NCBI GenBank assembly: GCA_949710005.1
Contig: OX453278.1
Location: 2,042,501 to 2,106,500 of the forward strand
Origin: Ricordea florida
Taxonomy: Eukaryota; Cnidaria; Anthozoa; Corallimorpharia; Ricordeidae
DNA length: 64,000 nucleotides
Direction: 5' to 3'
Position numbers and translations under genes: made by a program. Shown piece after piece: positions 47,283 to 56,700 of this stretch. The notes beneath the pieces were generated by a model, which was not told where the DNA came from, searched no databases, and was given only the letters and a program-made list of their open reading frames with translations. The first letter of the stretch is position 1, and each line of letters begins with the position of its first letter.

Positions 47283-48871
47283 ATGTTATTGGATGATTTC
47301 AAAACTCGATACCCTAGGGCAAGCCTTGAAAAATTTACATTTGTGAATGACTCGTTTGGTGGATATATTGAATGGAAAGTTAATGGAACAACAATTATGT
47401 CGAATGACGATCCTTCTGGAAAAACCTGGACTGAAAATCTTTCTAATAATTTGAAAACATTATTATGGCAAGATTTGGGGTTGAAAAATAAAGTTAGGGC
47501 AAGTTCATTTCCAAAAAGTTTAACATTTACAAAACAAACATATCCAATACCCGGAGTTAAATTTAATGAGTTTGCTAATGATGTATCAAAAATGATAAAC
47601 TTTTTGGACATATATGTTTCAGAAAAAGATCATTTCACTGCGGCAATGACAAATGTATTTAAAAATCAGACTGTAGGACTTACTAGTGGAAAAGAAGCTA
47701 GAGCCTGGTTAAATAAACCAAATATCAATCACTGGCCACAACAATTAAACATGGCGGTTTGGTGCGCAACATCTGGTTGCGGAGTTAGTTTAATTGAAAT
47801 TTTAAGTTACCCAAAAGTTATTAGAAGTTTTTTTGTTTTTCACGTATATTTTACAATAAGAAGAATATTACATGAATTAAATGTGCCATTACCCGGCGAA
47901 CAAACTTTTTCTTCAAAAAATAATCCATACAACAAAAATGTTTATAATAGATTGTGCGCAGAATTTGGGTTAAGCAATAATCAAGATTTTAAAGGATGGA
48001 ATAAACCTTTAGCTGATTTTAGATTTAAGGGCGGAGCAAACCATGGAGTTGGAGATGTATTGATTATGGAAAAGGATACATCCCTCCTGGAGGTGGTAGT
48101 TCACAAGCAGTAGGAGGAGGAAATCAAAACGTAAGAATTATCCATCCTAATGATCCTGATTCAAATATTTGGCCTAGTGAAAGAAATAAATTTGCGGATT
48201 ATGGCGGTAAAGATGAGAATTTAATATCTATGCTACGAAATGATCATTTTGTAGATTTTCAATATGCATGGTTTATACCAGAATCTGGTTATGGATTAAC
48301 TAAAGCTGGATTGGGGAGAATAAATAGATCAGTTGAGGCTTTTGTTTATTGCATATTGGGGGCCCAAGTTAATACTAGAAATTCTATTGTGGGTAATGGC
48401 GGAGGAGCAATCGAAACGCAAAATGAATTCAAAGCATTATTTGAAAGTAGTGTGATAGAAAATGATATTTCTAAATCCATTCAAAATTACCAACAATCTG
48501 TACAGGAAACTAAATTAAGGCTTGATTTGGCTGTTGCTCCAGGTGTTTGGTTGATGCCAAGTAATTTAATTATAAATACAGAAAGTGTGGTTGGGTACAA
48601 TAATAATCTGAAAATAGCAACAGAAGATATGAAATTTGGGGAAAATAATTCAATAAATGTCGAAACAAAAAATGTTGGAATACCTAATAATTTAGGAACA
48701 TCAAGGGTTTTATTAAATACCAATCCCCAACCAAGAAAACCTAAAATAAACAATAGCGATAAATCAGACGATGAGGAAGAAGTTAGTAATATAGAAACAT
48801 CTTCTCATCAAAATAATCTTATTGTTTTAATGCTTGCTGGAGGATTATTATCTTGGTTTTTATTTCGTTAA
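47283..48871 (+). pseudogene. Large Polinton virion-type protein, -1 frameshifted
   Basis: The first frame (47283-48113) encodes 276 aa. The reading frame then continues only in the -1 frame, open from about 48065 to 48871 and ending in a membrane helix (LIVLMLAGGLLSWFLF). Only the first part has an upstream promoter motif, and the second part lacks a good start near its beginning, so the two were probably one protein of about 530 aa. The break is near ATTATGGAAAAG (48063-48073). It may be a 1-nt deletion, an assembly error or, less likely, programmed frameshifting. The function is unknown; the size, Asn/Gly-rich content and terminal anchor would suit a surface protein. Confidence 0.7.
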
Positions 48872-48888
48872 TGTTTTGATTATATAAA

Positions 48889-48899
48889 TCTAAAGATGA
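48889..48899 (+). promoter_or_regulatory. Virion-type promoter element (48922 gene)
   Basis: TCTAAAGATGA begins 33 nt before ATG 48922. Confidence 0.65.
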
Positions 48900-48921
48900 A
48901 TATGATGTAATCAAAACAAAA

Positions 48922-49554
48922 ATGCTAAGTATTACAATGTACGATTCAGAAAGTAGGATTTATTTAGATCCGCCGCTGAAAAATATTCGGGAGATACAGC
49001 TCCTGGATTGTAATATACAAACCAAAAGATTGATTAATTTCAAGGATGAACAGACAATATTATATGGCAAGAATCAGAGCTTCATAATTCAACCGGGCAC
49101 ATATTCTCTTAGCGGCATTCAATCAATCTTTCTTAATGATCCTGGTCTGGAAAAAATAACAATAATTGAGACTGATACTATTGACTATCTTTATTCAAAT
49201 AAGAACTCCAAAGTTATAATTACGAGAGGATTGTCAATTGGTTTAGGAGTTCCTATAGTTTTAAATCCTGGTAAATTATACCCCATAAATATACAGATTA
49301 GGGAACCGCTGAGACTCATGTGTAGTATAGTGGATAATAAGTCGTCATATATGAATAACGCCAAATATGGAGAACTTGTGAAACTAGCGCCGTCAAACCT
49401 ACTTGCAAACATACCCTCAAAGGATTATCCGACAATTCCGGTTCAAAAATATGAGAACCCCATAAACCACTTTGATTTAACTATCTTAGACAATGAATGG
49501 AAAAAACTTAATTTAAGGGGATTGCCAATAACTTTTAGTTTAAGATTTAGATAA
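48922..49554 (+). CDS. Candidate minor capsid (penton-like) protein, 210 aa
   Basis: Beta-rich with no membrane helix. The C terminus (HFDLTILDNEWKKLNLRGLP then ITFSLRFR) looks like the last strands of a single jelly roll, as in minor capsid proteins of Polintons and virophages. Its length is in the expected range. It is the last plus-strand gene and converges on the 49637 gene with a hairpin between. The assignment depends on this pattern and on the need for a penton in a capsid-forming element. Confidence 0.5.
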   Translation: MLSITMYDSESRIYLDPPLKNIREIQLLDCNIQTKRLINFKDEQTILYGKNQSFIIQPGTYSLSGIQSIFLNDPGLEKITIIETDTIDYLYSNKNSKVIITRGLSIGLGVPIVLNPGKLYPINIQIREPLRLMCSIVDNKSSYMNNAKYGELVKLAPSNLLANIPSKDYPTIPVQKYENPINHFDLTILDNEWKKLNLRGLPITFSLRFR

Positions 49555-49559
49555 ATTTT

Positions 49560-49594
49560 TGTTATGTAACCAGTAATTAGGTTATATAACATAA
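49560..49594. terminator. Hairpin between convergent genes (copy 2)
   Basis: TTATGTAACC, an 8-nt loop (AGTAATTA), then GGTTATATAACATAA. The AACC/GGTT inner stem and TTATGT/ACATAA outer stem pair with a short bulge. It is nearly identical to the copy at 44279-44316, and also sits between two convergent genes. Confidence 0.65.
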
Positions 49595-49636
49595 TTATTT
49601 CTAATTAATCCTCACCTCATCTTTCTTTCAAATCTC

Positions 49637-50032
49637 TTAAATCAATTTCTTGTTCATACGACATTCTTTACATTTTTGTTTTTGTTTGTTATGTTCGCAT
49701 ATTTGTGATCCTCCACATTCTTTACAACATTGTTTTTGTTTATTATGTTCGCATATTTGAGATCCTCCGCATTCCTTACACCGATATTTATATTTATTAT
49801 GCGCACAATTATGCCCATTACATTCGCTACAAAATTTTTTTATTTTTCCATGGTCACAAATAATTCTGCTAATGGGGAAAACTTTTCCAATTAAATCAGT
49901 AATTTCCTCATCTTTAAAATTTGAAATTTCATCAATTAGTTCTTGCTTACTCATTTTTGCTCTTCCTTTAATTTCAAGATCTTTCGCTATTATTTTTAGT
50001 TCATAAGTATATAAATCTCTTAATTTATCCAT
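49637..50032 (-). CDS. SAP-like protein with Cys/His repeats, 131 aa
   Basis: Residues 1-40 (LRDLYTYELKIIAKDLEIKG) look like a SAP or Rho-N-type DNA-binding helix pair. From about residue 58 follow four C-x-H...C-x2-C units (C-DHGKIKKFCSEC, CAHNKYKYRCKEC, CEHNKQKQCCKEC, CEHNKQKQKCKEC), three joined by a GGSQI-like linker. Similar CEH...CKECGGS arrays occur in proteins of giant viruses. It is probably a zinc- and DNA-binding regulator. The early-type promoter fits a regulatory or replication role. Confidence 0.7.
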   Translation of the reverse strand: MDKLRDLYTYELKIIAKDLEIKGRAKMSKQELIDEISNFKDEEITDLIGKVFPISRIICDHGKIKKFCSECNGHNCAHNKYKYRCKECGGSQICEHNKQKQCCKECGGSQICEHNKQKQKCKECRMNKKLI

Positions 50033-50052
50033 AACTAATCTTTATGTATATT

Positions 50053-50074
50053 ACCTATCCTTTTAAATCAATAC
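50053..50074 (-). promoter_or_regulatory. Early-type promoter embedded in an upstream gene's end
   Basis: On the minus strand ATTGATTTAAAAGGATAGG serves the 49637-50032 gene, 21 nt before its ATG. It also encodes the last residues and TAG stop (IDLKG-stop) of the 50055-50648 gene. Confidence 0.65.
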
Positions 50075-50648
50075 CCCATCTTTTTTTCAAATCTCTCAAC
50101 TCTTCAAAATCAATACACCAATCTAAAACTCTAATGGGATTCCATGCTACTTCCATTAAATCATTATTCAAATCATTATAAAATTTCTTTTTGTGTAATA
50201 CCTTATGTGCATCTTTATATAATATGATTTTAATTGAATCAATAATAAAATCATTCATACTATTTGCATAATAATAATCATCATCATCATCTTCATCATT
50301 ATAAATGTCCCTAAAATATTTTTGTTTTTGATACCTTTCATAACTAGCATTTGCATTATCTATTAATAACTCAGAAATTTCATCAAATAATATAAGACCC
50401 TTATCAAAATCTATTTCTTCATCTTCGCAATAGTAGATAAACTTTTCGCCGTCGTTCTTACCAAAATATCTAATTTTAATATCGACCAGACTATCTTTAT
50501 CTAAAAAACCATAATTTTTTGATATTACTTTTAACAAATCCTTATTCATTGAATCAATGAAATCACCAATTTCCAATTCTTTTTCATTAAAATACTTAAA
50601 TTTAAGTATACCATTTTCAATAAATTCTTGAATTGTTAGACCTTCCAT
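50055..50648 (-). CDS. Polinton protein of unknown function, 197 aa
   Basis: Acidic protein with a central Asp/Tyr run (about 119-128) and a C-terminal motif WNPIRVLDWCID (about 169-180). That motif resembles a short module recurring in uncharacterised giant-virus proteins. The promoter element lies in the terminal repeat, 23 nt before the ATG, so it should be expressed with the polymerase. No enzyme motif is visible. Confidence 0.7.
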   Translation of the reverse strand: MEGLTIQEFIENGILKFKYFNEKELEIGDFIDSMNKDLLKVISKNYGFLDKDSLVDIKIRYFGKNDGEKFIYYCEDEEIDFDKGLILFDEISELLIDNANASYERYQKQKYFRDIYNDEDDDDDYYYANSMNDFIIDSIKIILYKDAHKVLHKKKFYNDLNNDLMEVAWNPIRVLDWCIDFEELRDLKKRWGIDLKG

Positions 50649-50670
50649 TTCTTTCTAATCCTTTAGGAGG

Positions 50671-50690
50671 ACCTATCCTTTAAATCAATT
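50671..50690 (-). promoter_or_regulatory. Early-type promoter at the right terminal repeat
   Basis: ATTGATTTAAAGGATAGG on the minus strand, the counterpart of 34981-35000. It drives inward transcription of the 50055-50648 gene. Confidence 0.65.
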
Positions 50691-50950
50691 TTTTGTGATC
50701 TGAAAAAACGAACTTATAAATTTAAGCTAAAAAATCTCTGTTTAATTTTCAGTCAAATTTTAAAAATAACCTGTAAGCTAAAAACACCTACCTTTTCTGA
50801 TAAATCTAAAATTAACCCGTAAGCTAAAAAATCTCTGTTTAATTTTCAGACAAATTTGAAAATAACCCGTAAGCTAAAAAGGACAGAGATTTTCCTGTCA
50901 AATTTGAAAATAACCTAAAAACGAACTTATAAACACGCTTACATAGTAGT
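50672..50950 (-). repeat. Polinton right terminal inverted repeat
   Basis: Inverse of 34721-35000, with the same internal TAGCTTA-type units. Its inner edge carries the promoter element of the adjacent minus-strand gene (50055-50648). Confidence 0.95.
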
Positions 50951-52081
50951 TATGTACATTTGAGAAATTGCCAAACAAAGTTCTATGCAGAGTCTTTGAA
51001 TAGTAGATGTCTCTGAAGAAGACACCAAACATAATCTAACTTGGTACAAGTAGTCCAACAAGTCTACATTGAAGTTTTCAATGTTTTTTTTTTCATCAAA
51101 TAGAGCAACAAACCAGTTCAATCAGGCACTTCTGATATTTTTATGGGGGCAGCAACAAACTCCAATTCTGGGGCCACAAACATAATTTTAATTTCACTTG
51201 TGTCAGGCTCAGCAGGTAAAGCAACTGTCTTTGCCTCTTTCCTGGGTTGCCTGTTCTTCCCTTTTCCTTTCCCTTTTCCATCTGCCTCTCGTTTTGAGCT
51301 TGTGCCAAATGCCCCAGCTTGATAAGACAGCTTGTCAGCCTTTGATTTTCGCTTGGACCTGATTTCCTGCCTTCAATTTTTTTCATGTGCTGGTTGTAGG
51401 CCTTCTTGGTTACTGGAGGTGGAAGTTCCATACCAGCACAAAACTTCTCCAAACCAGCACGGCCCCATTGATGGGAAGACAGCACAGACCTCCTGTTCAC
51501 TTCATGGGCCCCACCACCCTTACCACCAAGCCTCTTACTTGTTTGTAAAGGTGTGAAACTATCACAAGTTGAGCATTTTAGATACAATGATTCAGCAAGG
51601 CCATCACGGTTGGAGTTTTCTTGAAAGAGCTGAAGTTCTGATTTTGGATTTCTACATGAGCTGCAAATAGCTGATTTGCTAATACACTGCGATAGCAGCT
51701 CGGCATCCTGAAGTTTGAAGCCATGTGCTGTCTCATGCGCCTCGATACTCTGCATTCCTGAGGAACTGGTTTGTGAACGAGTGATTACTCCATGTTCGTT
51801 CTTTATATCCTTAAAAGAACTGTTCATAATCTTCAGTTCTGACATATTCTTTGGCGCAGTCCGATCTAAAAAATCATCGTACTCACTTTGTAACTTTGAG
51901 CCTTGGAAGTGCATGGTTGTGGCTCCTCGCGTGTCTCCTCGCTTGTTTCATGACCGCCATCTGTGTTGGTTTCCCTTTGAATTTCACATGCTTTTTTCCC
52001 GTGGAAACCCTTCCTTTTTTTCCTCCGAACCGATCTAAACTTTCCTTTTCTTTTTCTGCAGCTTTGTTCCTCTCGTTCCAT
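50951..52081 (-). pseudogene. Kolobok transposase relic
   Basis: The minus-strand start at 52081 gives a basic N terminus (KFRSVRRKKRKGFHGKKA). A frameshift near 51890 leads to a frame with a Cys pair (CSSC, CSTC) and HEVNRRSVLSSHQWGRAGLEKF plus MELPPPVTKKAY, a pattern of the Mutator-like domain in Kolobok transposases. The catalytic part downstream is missing and stops occur near 51141. The frame just left of the Polinton (34670-34720) continues the last open segment, showing that the insertion cut through it. Confidence 0.65.
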
Positions 52082-52506
52082 CGACAAATTCAAAATACAA
52101 CCGAATACAACCTTGCTACCATGGAACAACACACTCGCAATTTCGACTCTCGAAGAAAAAATGTGCCCGCAAAACATGCAGAGACTTCTGGGTAGGAAAA
52201 TTAGAAAGAATATAAAAATGAAGGACTTGTGGATTATAGAAGAGCAAATTTGGATCGTTTTTCGGAAAACCAGGGTATAAAAGCGTCATAGCAACCAAAA
52301 TCAGCAAACTGTAAACAATGGTTACTAAGGCCATTTTTAATGACCACTGTTAATTAAAACACAAGTATTTGGCGGGGTTTTCAAATTTCGCCAAAAAAAA
52401 CTTTGGAATTAAAAAAACAATGTAATAAACTTTCTTTGTAGGTATCTTTTAAAATTTGACGGATGATCAACTTTTTTTCAAAATTTAGGGTTAACTGCCT
52501 CCTTAA

Positions 52507-53556
52507 GAATTGTAGAGAGAATATACATTCTTGCAAACGTCTGCCAGCGCAAAAGCATTCAAGGCCGACTGTTACCTGGACAAAAACATCCCCCTCCCCC
52601 CTTCGTTGATATCCTGGTACAGTCAGCAGACCATAGTTATAGAACATGGGAAAGGTCTCTAAGTGTCCATGCTTTATTTAGTCACACGACAATGGCAGAT
52701 TTTATCAATATCACCTAGTGATGACCTAGAAAGTGACACTGGATAATTAAAACTTGAAAATTTGCATTTGACATAATATGGAGAAATTTTAGTCCCCAAG
52801 CTACTCGTGCCTGTCTTTAGCCAGGCAGCGAATAACAGAGTACCACCCAGATGACATGTGGAATCTACACCCATCGCAGTTACGTGAAAACCCCAAAAAA
52901 CGGAGCTCTTCCCTCCCCGTTCCTGGTCCACGCCCCTTGCTACGTCCCAAAAATTACCGTTGTGTTCAGTTATCATGGCGGGGCAGCCAGTTTTAATTAA
53001 AACATGCATCGCAATGCTTCTTTTTCCTTTCTTTTCTTTTTTGTCGTTCGTCGGAAATGAAAAGTAGAAACACAGCGGGCGTAGCTGTCGTTCGCCCTAT
53101 TTAACCAGACTACATAAAATTAAAGGCCTTATCTCCTAGCAGAGATCATTCATTTCACTGAGTTGATGGTTGGCTCAGAGCAAAGAAAAAGTGTCTGGGC
53201 AAGGGAGGGAGACTTGCTGGACGCCTCTAAAAGCATAACGTTTTTATCAGTGCCAGCGATGGGCTCCTGACAGTAGTTTTTTTCTATCTGCACATTGGGG
53301 ACCACCTAGCTCACTGCGAATTACGAAGAGCTAGAAAAAGAATTTTTGGGCTCTGTTTTAACGAAAGGTTAACGCGCGAAACGTCAGTTTGACTTTCCAC
53401 ATCATGCGACGGAGCCCTATCAGCCTTATTAGACCCAATTTTTTTTTCTGAAACAGTCGTTCGAGTTGTGCGTTGATGTTAAAGGCTAATTGGTATTCAA
53501 AATGATATTACTGCTTGTGAAAAAAAGAAAGATAAAAGAAGAAAAATATTTCTCGC
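52507..53556. other. Spacer between Kolobok and tRNA-Ala
   Basis: No protein gene is supported. A 111-codon minus frame at 52674-53009 has no recognisable family and looks like part of a dispersed repeat. A hammerhead-like fragment lies at 53352-53396. Confidence 0.5.
53352..53396 (+). ncRNA. Second degenerate hammerhead-like motif
   Basis: GGTTAACGCGCGAAACGTC preserves a stem II, GAAAC and cleavage-arm arrangement. The 5' CTGATGA arm is changed (CTGTTTTAACGA). It resembles terminal fragments of Penelope-like elements. Confidence 0.35.
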
Positions 53557-53629
53557 TGGAGAATCCGGGCATCGATCCCGGTACCTCTCGCATGCTAAGC
53601 GAGCGCTCTACCATTTGAGCTAATTCCCC
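53557..53629 (-). tRNA. tRNA-Ala (AGC)
   Basis: The 73-nt minus-strand gene folds as a cloverleaf. The acceptor GGGGAAT pairs with ATTCTCC (one G-U), with discriminator A. The D arm is AGCTCAAATGGTAGAGCG. The anticodon loop TTAGCAT puts anticodon AGC at 53594-53596. The T arm CCGGG-ATCGATG-CCCGG includes a good B box. A T-run follows on the minus strand near 53546, suiting a Pol III terminator. There is no intron. It lies 144 bp upstream of the divergent ZDHHC gene. Confidence 0.95.
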
Positions 53630-53773
53630 TCTCGACATTAGACGTTTTAATTTGTAACATATTTATAAGTCTGTATTTTAAACTGTCGTGACGTCATTTG
53701 TCAGGTTCGTAGTAGAGATGACAGTAGAGATTACTTTGCGCATGATCTTTTCCCCACCAAACAAAAATTCAAA

Positions 53774-56700
53774 ATGGCTGCGAAAGTTCTTACATGTATC
53801 TTAAGATCTTTCCAATGGATACCAGTAATATTCATCAACGCAGTTATTTTGTGGTCATATTACGCTTATGTTCTCATTCTATGTTTCGGTAAGGTGGTCT
53901 ATAGGACGTGGCTTCTATTTGTCGCTTAATATGTCGCTCGATTTTAATAGTTTATTTTCCGTCGTGGAATCTCGGTTTTCGCTCACCTGCATTCTTTATA
54001 AGTTCTCAGCTGTTTCGTTTGTTGTTCATTTGATTTATGCTCCTTATATTTGTCTGTTTCTTCTGATTTCAGAAAGCGTGAAGTCGCCGTATGAAAGAGG
54101 TAACATAGATTAATTTAAATACACCAAGAAGCATGGCAACAATAATCTTCCTTCACTTCCACGTTATTTTGACAACGATCTTTTGCTTTGCCCTCTCTGA
54201 CCCCGTGGTTAAACTCGTACTCACTAGCATACCTTACTAAAAAGGGTGAATCTTAAATCTCATATTGTTGAATTTCACAACAAAAGGGTAGTAAGCCAGC
54301 GACATCAGTCGATGCGCGCATTTGTATTTCCCTAATTTGTGAGTTATTATTTATCACTCAGATTGTATCTTGTTCTTCATTACAGCCGCCTATTTAATAT
54401 TGTATCATCCGTTTTTCGTGATGCTAATGATATCCTACTGGAGAACGATATGTGCACAGTCAGGCATAGTACCTTCACAGGTAAAATAAATGAATTTAAT
54501 TACGTTCTTAGAATATATAAGCTCCAATATTCAATCCTCTCGTTCCTACAGGTAATTACTGTAAAAGGTCTCTCTAGATAAAACGTCTTCTTGCAGTTTA
54601 AATGCATTGCCAAGCGTACAAATGACGACCTGTCTGAAATTTATCAATTTAATGATACTACAAACGCTACATTTTCTAAATTAGAAGATAAAGAAATGTT
54701 AAGATCTTTCGTTATAGTGACTTCCTTATTTGTGGATCTGACCATGCAGTATGACAGTTTTTTTGGAAAGCTACCGAACAATACTGTACTGTGATACTGT
54801 TTGTTTTATAATACATTGTGGTTCTAACTTTTTTGCAAGCTGCTGAACAGTACTAATAATCATTGTAACTTGCAGTTTTTCCTGTCCAGAGTAGACAGAG
54901 AAGCCTTAGAAAGTGGTGTAAGTAAATCGCTTTATGTGATATATTGGTGCTGCTCTTGAAATATTAGATTGGAATTTTGAATCTCTGAGTGCTTGACATT
55001 AACTTTTAATGCTATTGTATGTCTTTCTTGTTTATCAATGATATTGCTTGCTTCTGTAAATTTTAAAGTGTTTGGCTTAAGCTCTCTTAAATCTGTTCTT
55101 AGCCCAGGAAATTTATGCTTATGTATATCCGATGCTATGTATGTTACCAAATATTGTTTCTGGTCAGTAAATATTTGAAAGCACTTGTATAGGTCTCTAT
55201 CAAATGTTTACCTTTAGGAAATGAGAATGATATGTTGACAGTTTTGACAACTGTCTGCTCTGTGGATGTGTTACTATATTTTGTAATATTGTGTGATTCC
55301 TGCCTTTGATTTTCAGGATAACCCTAAAGAAATTCTAGAAAACCTGTCAAGGAAGTTACCCGTTGTTACACAAACAATATCAGGAAGTAAGCAAAACCAG
55401 CTTAAGTTGTTATTTCAGGCCCTGTTCAGACACTGCTCCACTCATGTGCCAAATCTAATTGAATTAGATTCGACTTTGGAAGGCATTATACATTTATACT
55501 TTGTCATAATTAATGCATTTGGTTTGGCACATGAGAAGAGCACCATATGAATCAGCTGCTGTTCCAGTGACGAATAATGCAGCCAACCTTGTTGAACTTA
55601 AGAATGTTGACACACCAAATTAAAACTGCCATACTGAACTGATTTGGATGCCACTCTTTTGCCGGAGTTAATTCATCAGTTAGGTTCGGCACATGAATGG
55701 AGGGGCATCTGAACTGGGCCTAAGCAAAACCAGCTTAATTTGTTATTTCAGTTGGCCCTCAATTATCTGGGCCTCATTTATTCAGGCCCAACAAGTCTGG
55801 ATAGTTGAGGTTTGACTGCACTTGTCTATCACATATCTCTAACTGAACAACATATATGGAGAGTCCTTCAACATGCTCTTTGATACTGGATACAGCATTT
55901 GGCTTTCACTAAGGAGAATTTCTTCTTAGGTCTTGTGAGTGAAAGGGTAACAAGGTTAAAGGAAGGGGTAATGTTTTAAGAGAGAGAAGTGAACAACCTA
56001 GAGCTGTTAAGTGAAACTGAATGAAGAGAAATTTCTAGAAACATTTGTCCACAGCAGCAGAGTAGTGTTCAAGAGTTTGGTGTTAGCCACAAGATTGGTA
56101 GTCAAAGTTATAGGCAAGGTTGTTTAGTTCTTTAGAACACAAGTGTGATAGGAGGCATTCTGTATTTTCTTTACCAGGTGTGAGATTTTGTGAAATCTGC
56201 CAAGCAATCAAACCAGACCGTAGCCATCACTGCTCCATGTGTAGAAAGTAAGTTGAAACACAATGCAAGATTTCTTCAGGGTTGCATTCCATTCTGTCCA
56301 CCTTTAGCACATTCTAAAAGGTTTGTTTTGATTTCAGATGCATTTTAAAGATGGATCATCATTGTCCATGGGTCAACAACTGCGTTGGGTTTACAAACTA
56401 CAAATTCTTTCTGTTGTTTCTATTCTATGCCATCTTGTACACCCTCTTTGTCACTGCAACAGTCACACAGTACTTTGTTGCATTTTGGAATGTAAGTTTC
56501 TTTGTTTAAAATTATTATCTTTTAGATTATAATGCAAAAGAGCTTTGCTGTTAGAGACCCACTTGTTTGCTGAAGCTATTCAATCACAATGTACCCACCT
56601 TTTCCATGTATTAATCTTTAAATTTGAATTGTTTTGTTTGATGTTTGTCTGATATTTATTGTAGAACACGTTGGATGGTGATGGCAAAATGCATGTACTT

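Larger units (their letters stand above)
34721..50950. mobile_element. Polinton/Maverick element, 16.2 kb, near intact
   Basis: Self-synthesising virus-like DNA transposon. Terminal inverted repeats of about 280 bp bound protein-primed polymerase B, DDE integrase, packaging ATPase and capsid-type genes. A TATGT flanks both ends (34716-34720 and 50951-50955); Polintons usually make 6-bp duplications, so one base may have changed. AT content is visibly higher than in the host flanks. No adenain-like protease was recognised and one structural gene is frameshifted; everything else is open. Confidence 0.95.
34237..52502 (-). mobile_element. Kolobok-type DNA transposon, split by a Polinton
   Basis: TTAA at 34233-34236 and 52503-52506 flanks 20-bp inverted termini beginning GGAGGCAGTTAACCCTAAAT. 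TTAA targets and a Mutator-like transposase relic on the minus strand fit the Kolobok superfamily. Without the Polinton at 34721-50950 the element would be about 2.0 kb, so it was already an internally reduced copy when hit. Confidence 0.8.

Noticed and set aside
52674..53009. 111-codon minus frame right of the Kolobok element
   Set aside because: No family resemblance, and the sequence looks like part of a dispersed repeat.
54591..54794. Possible extra ZDHHC exon starting after TTGCAG
   Set aside because: The next acceptor at 54876 gives the conserved [14 protein letters not shown] in the right phase, and this stretch runs into an inverted 106-bp repeat.
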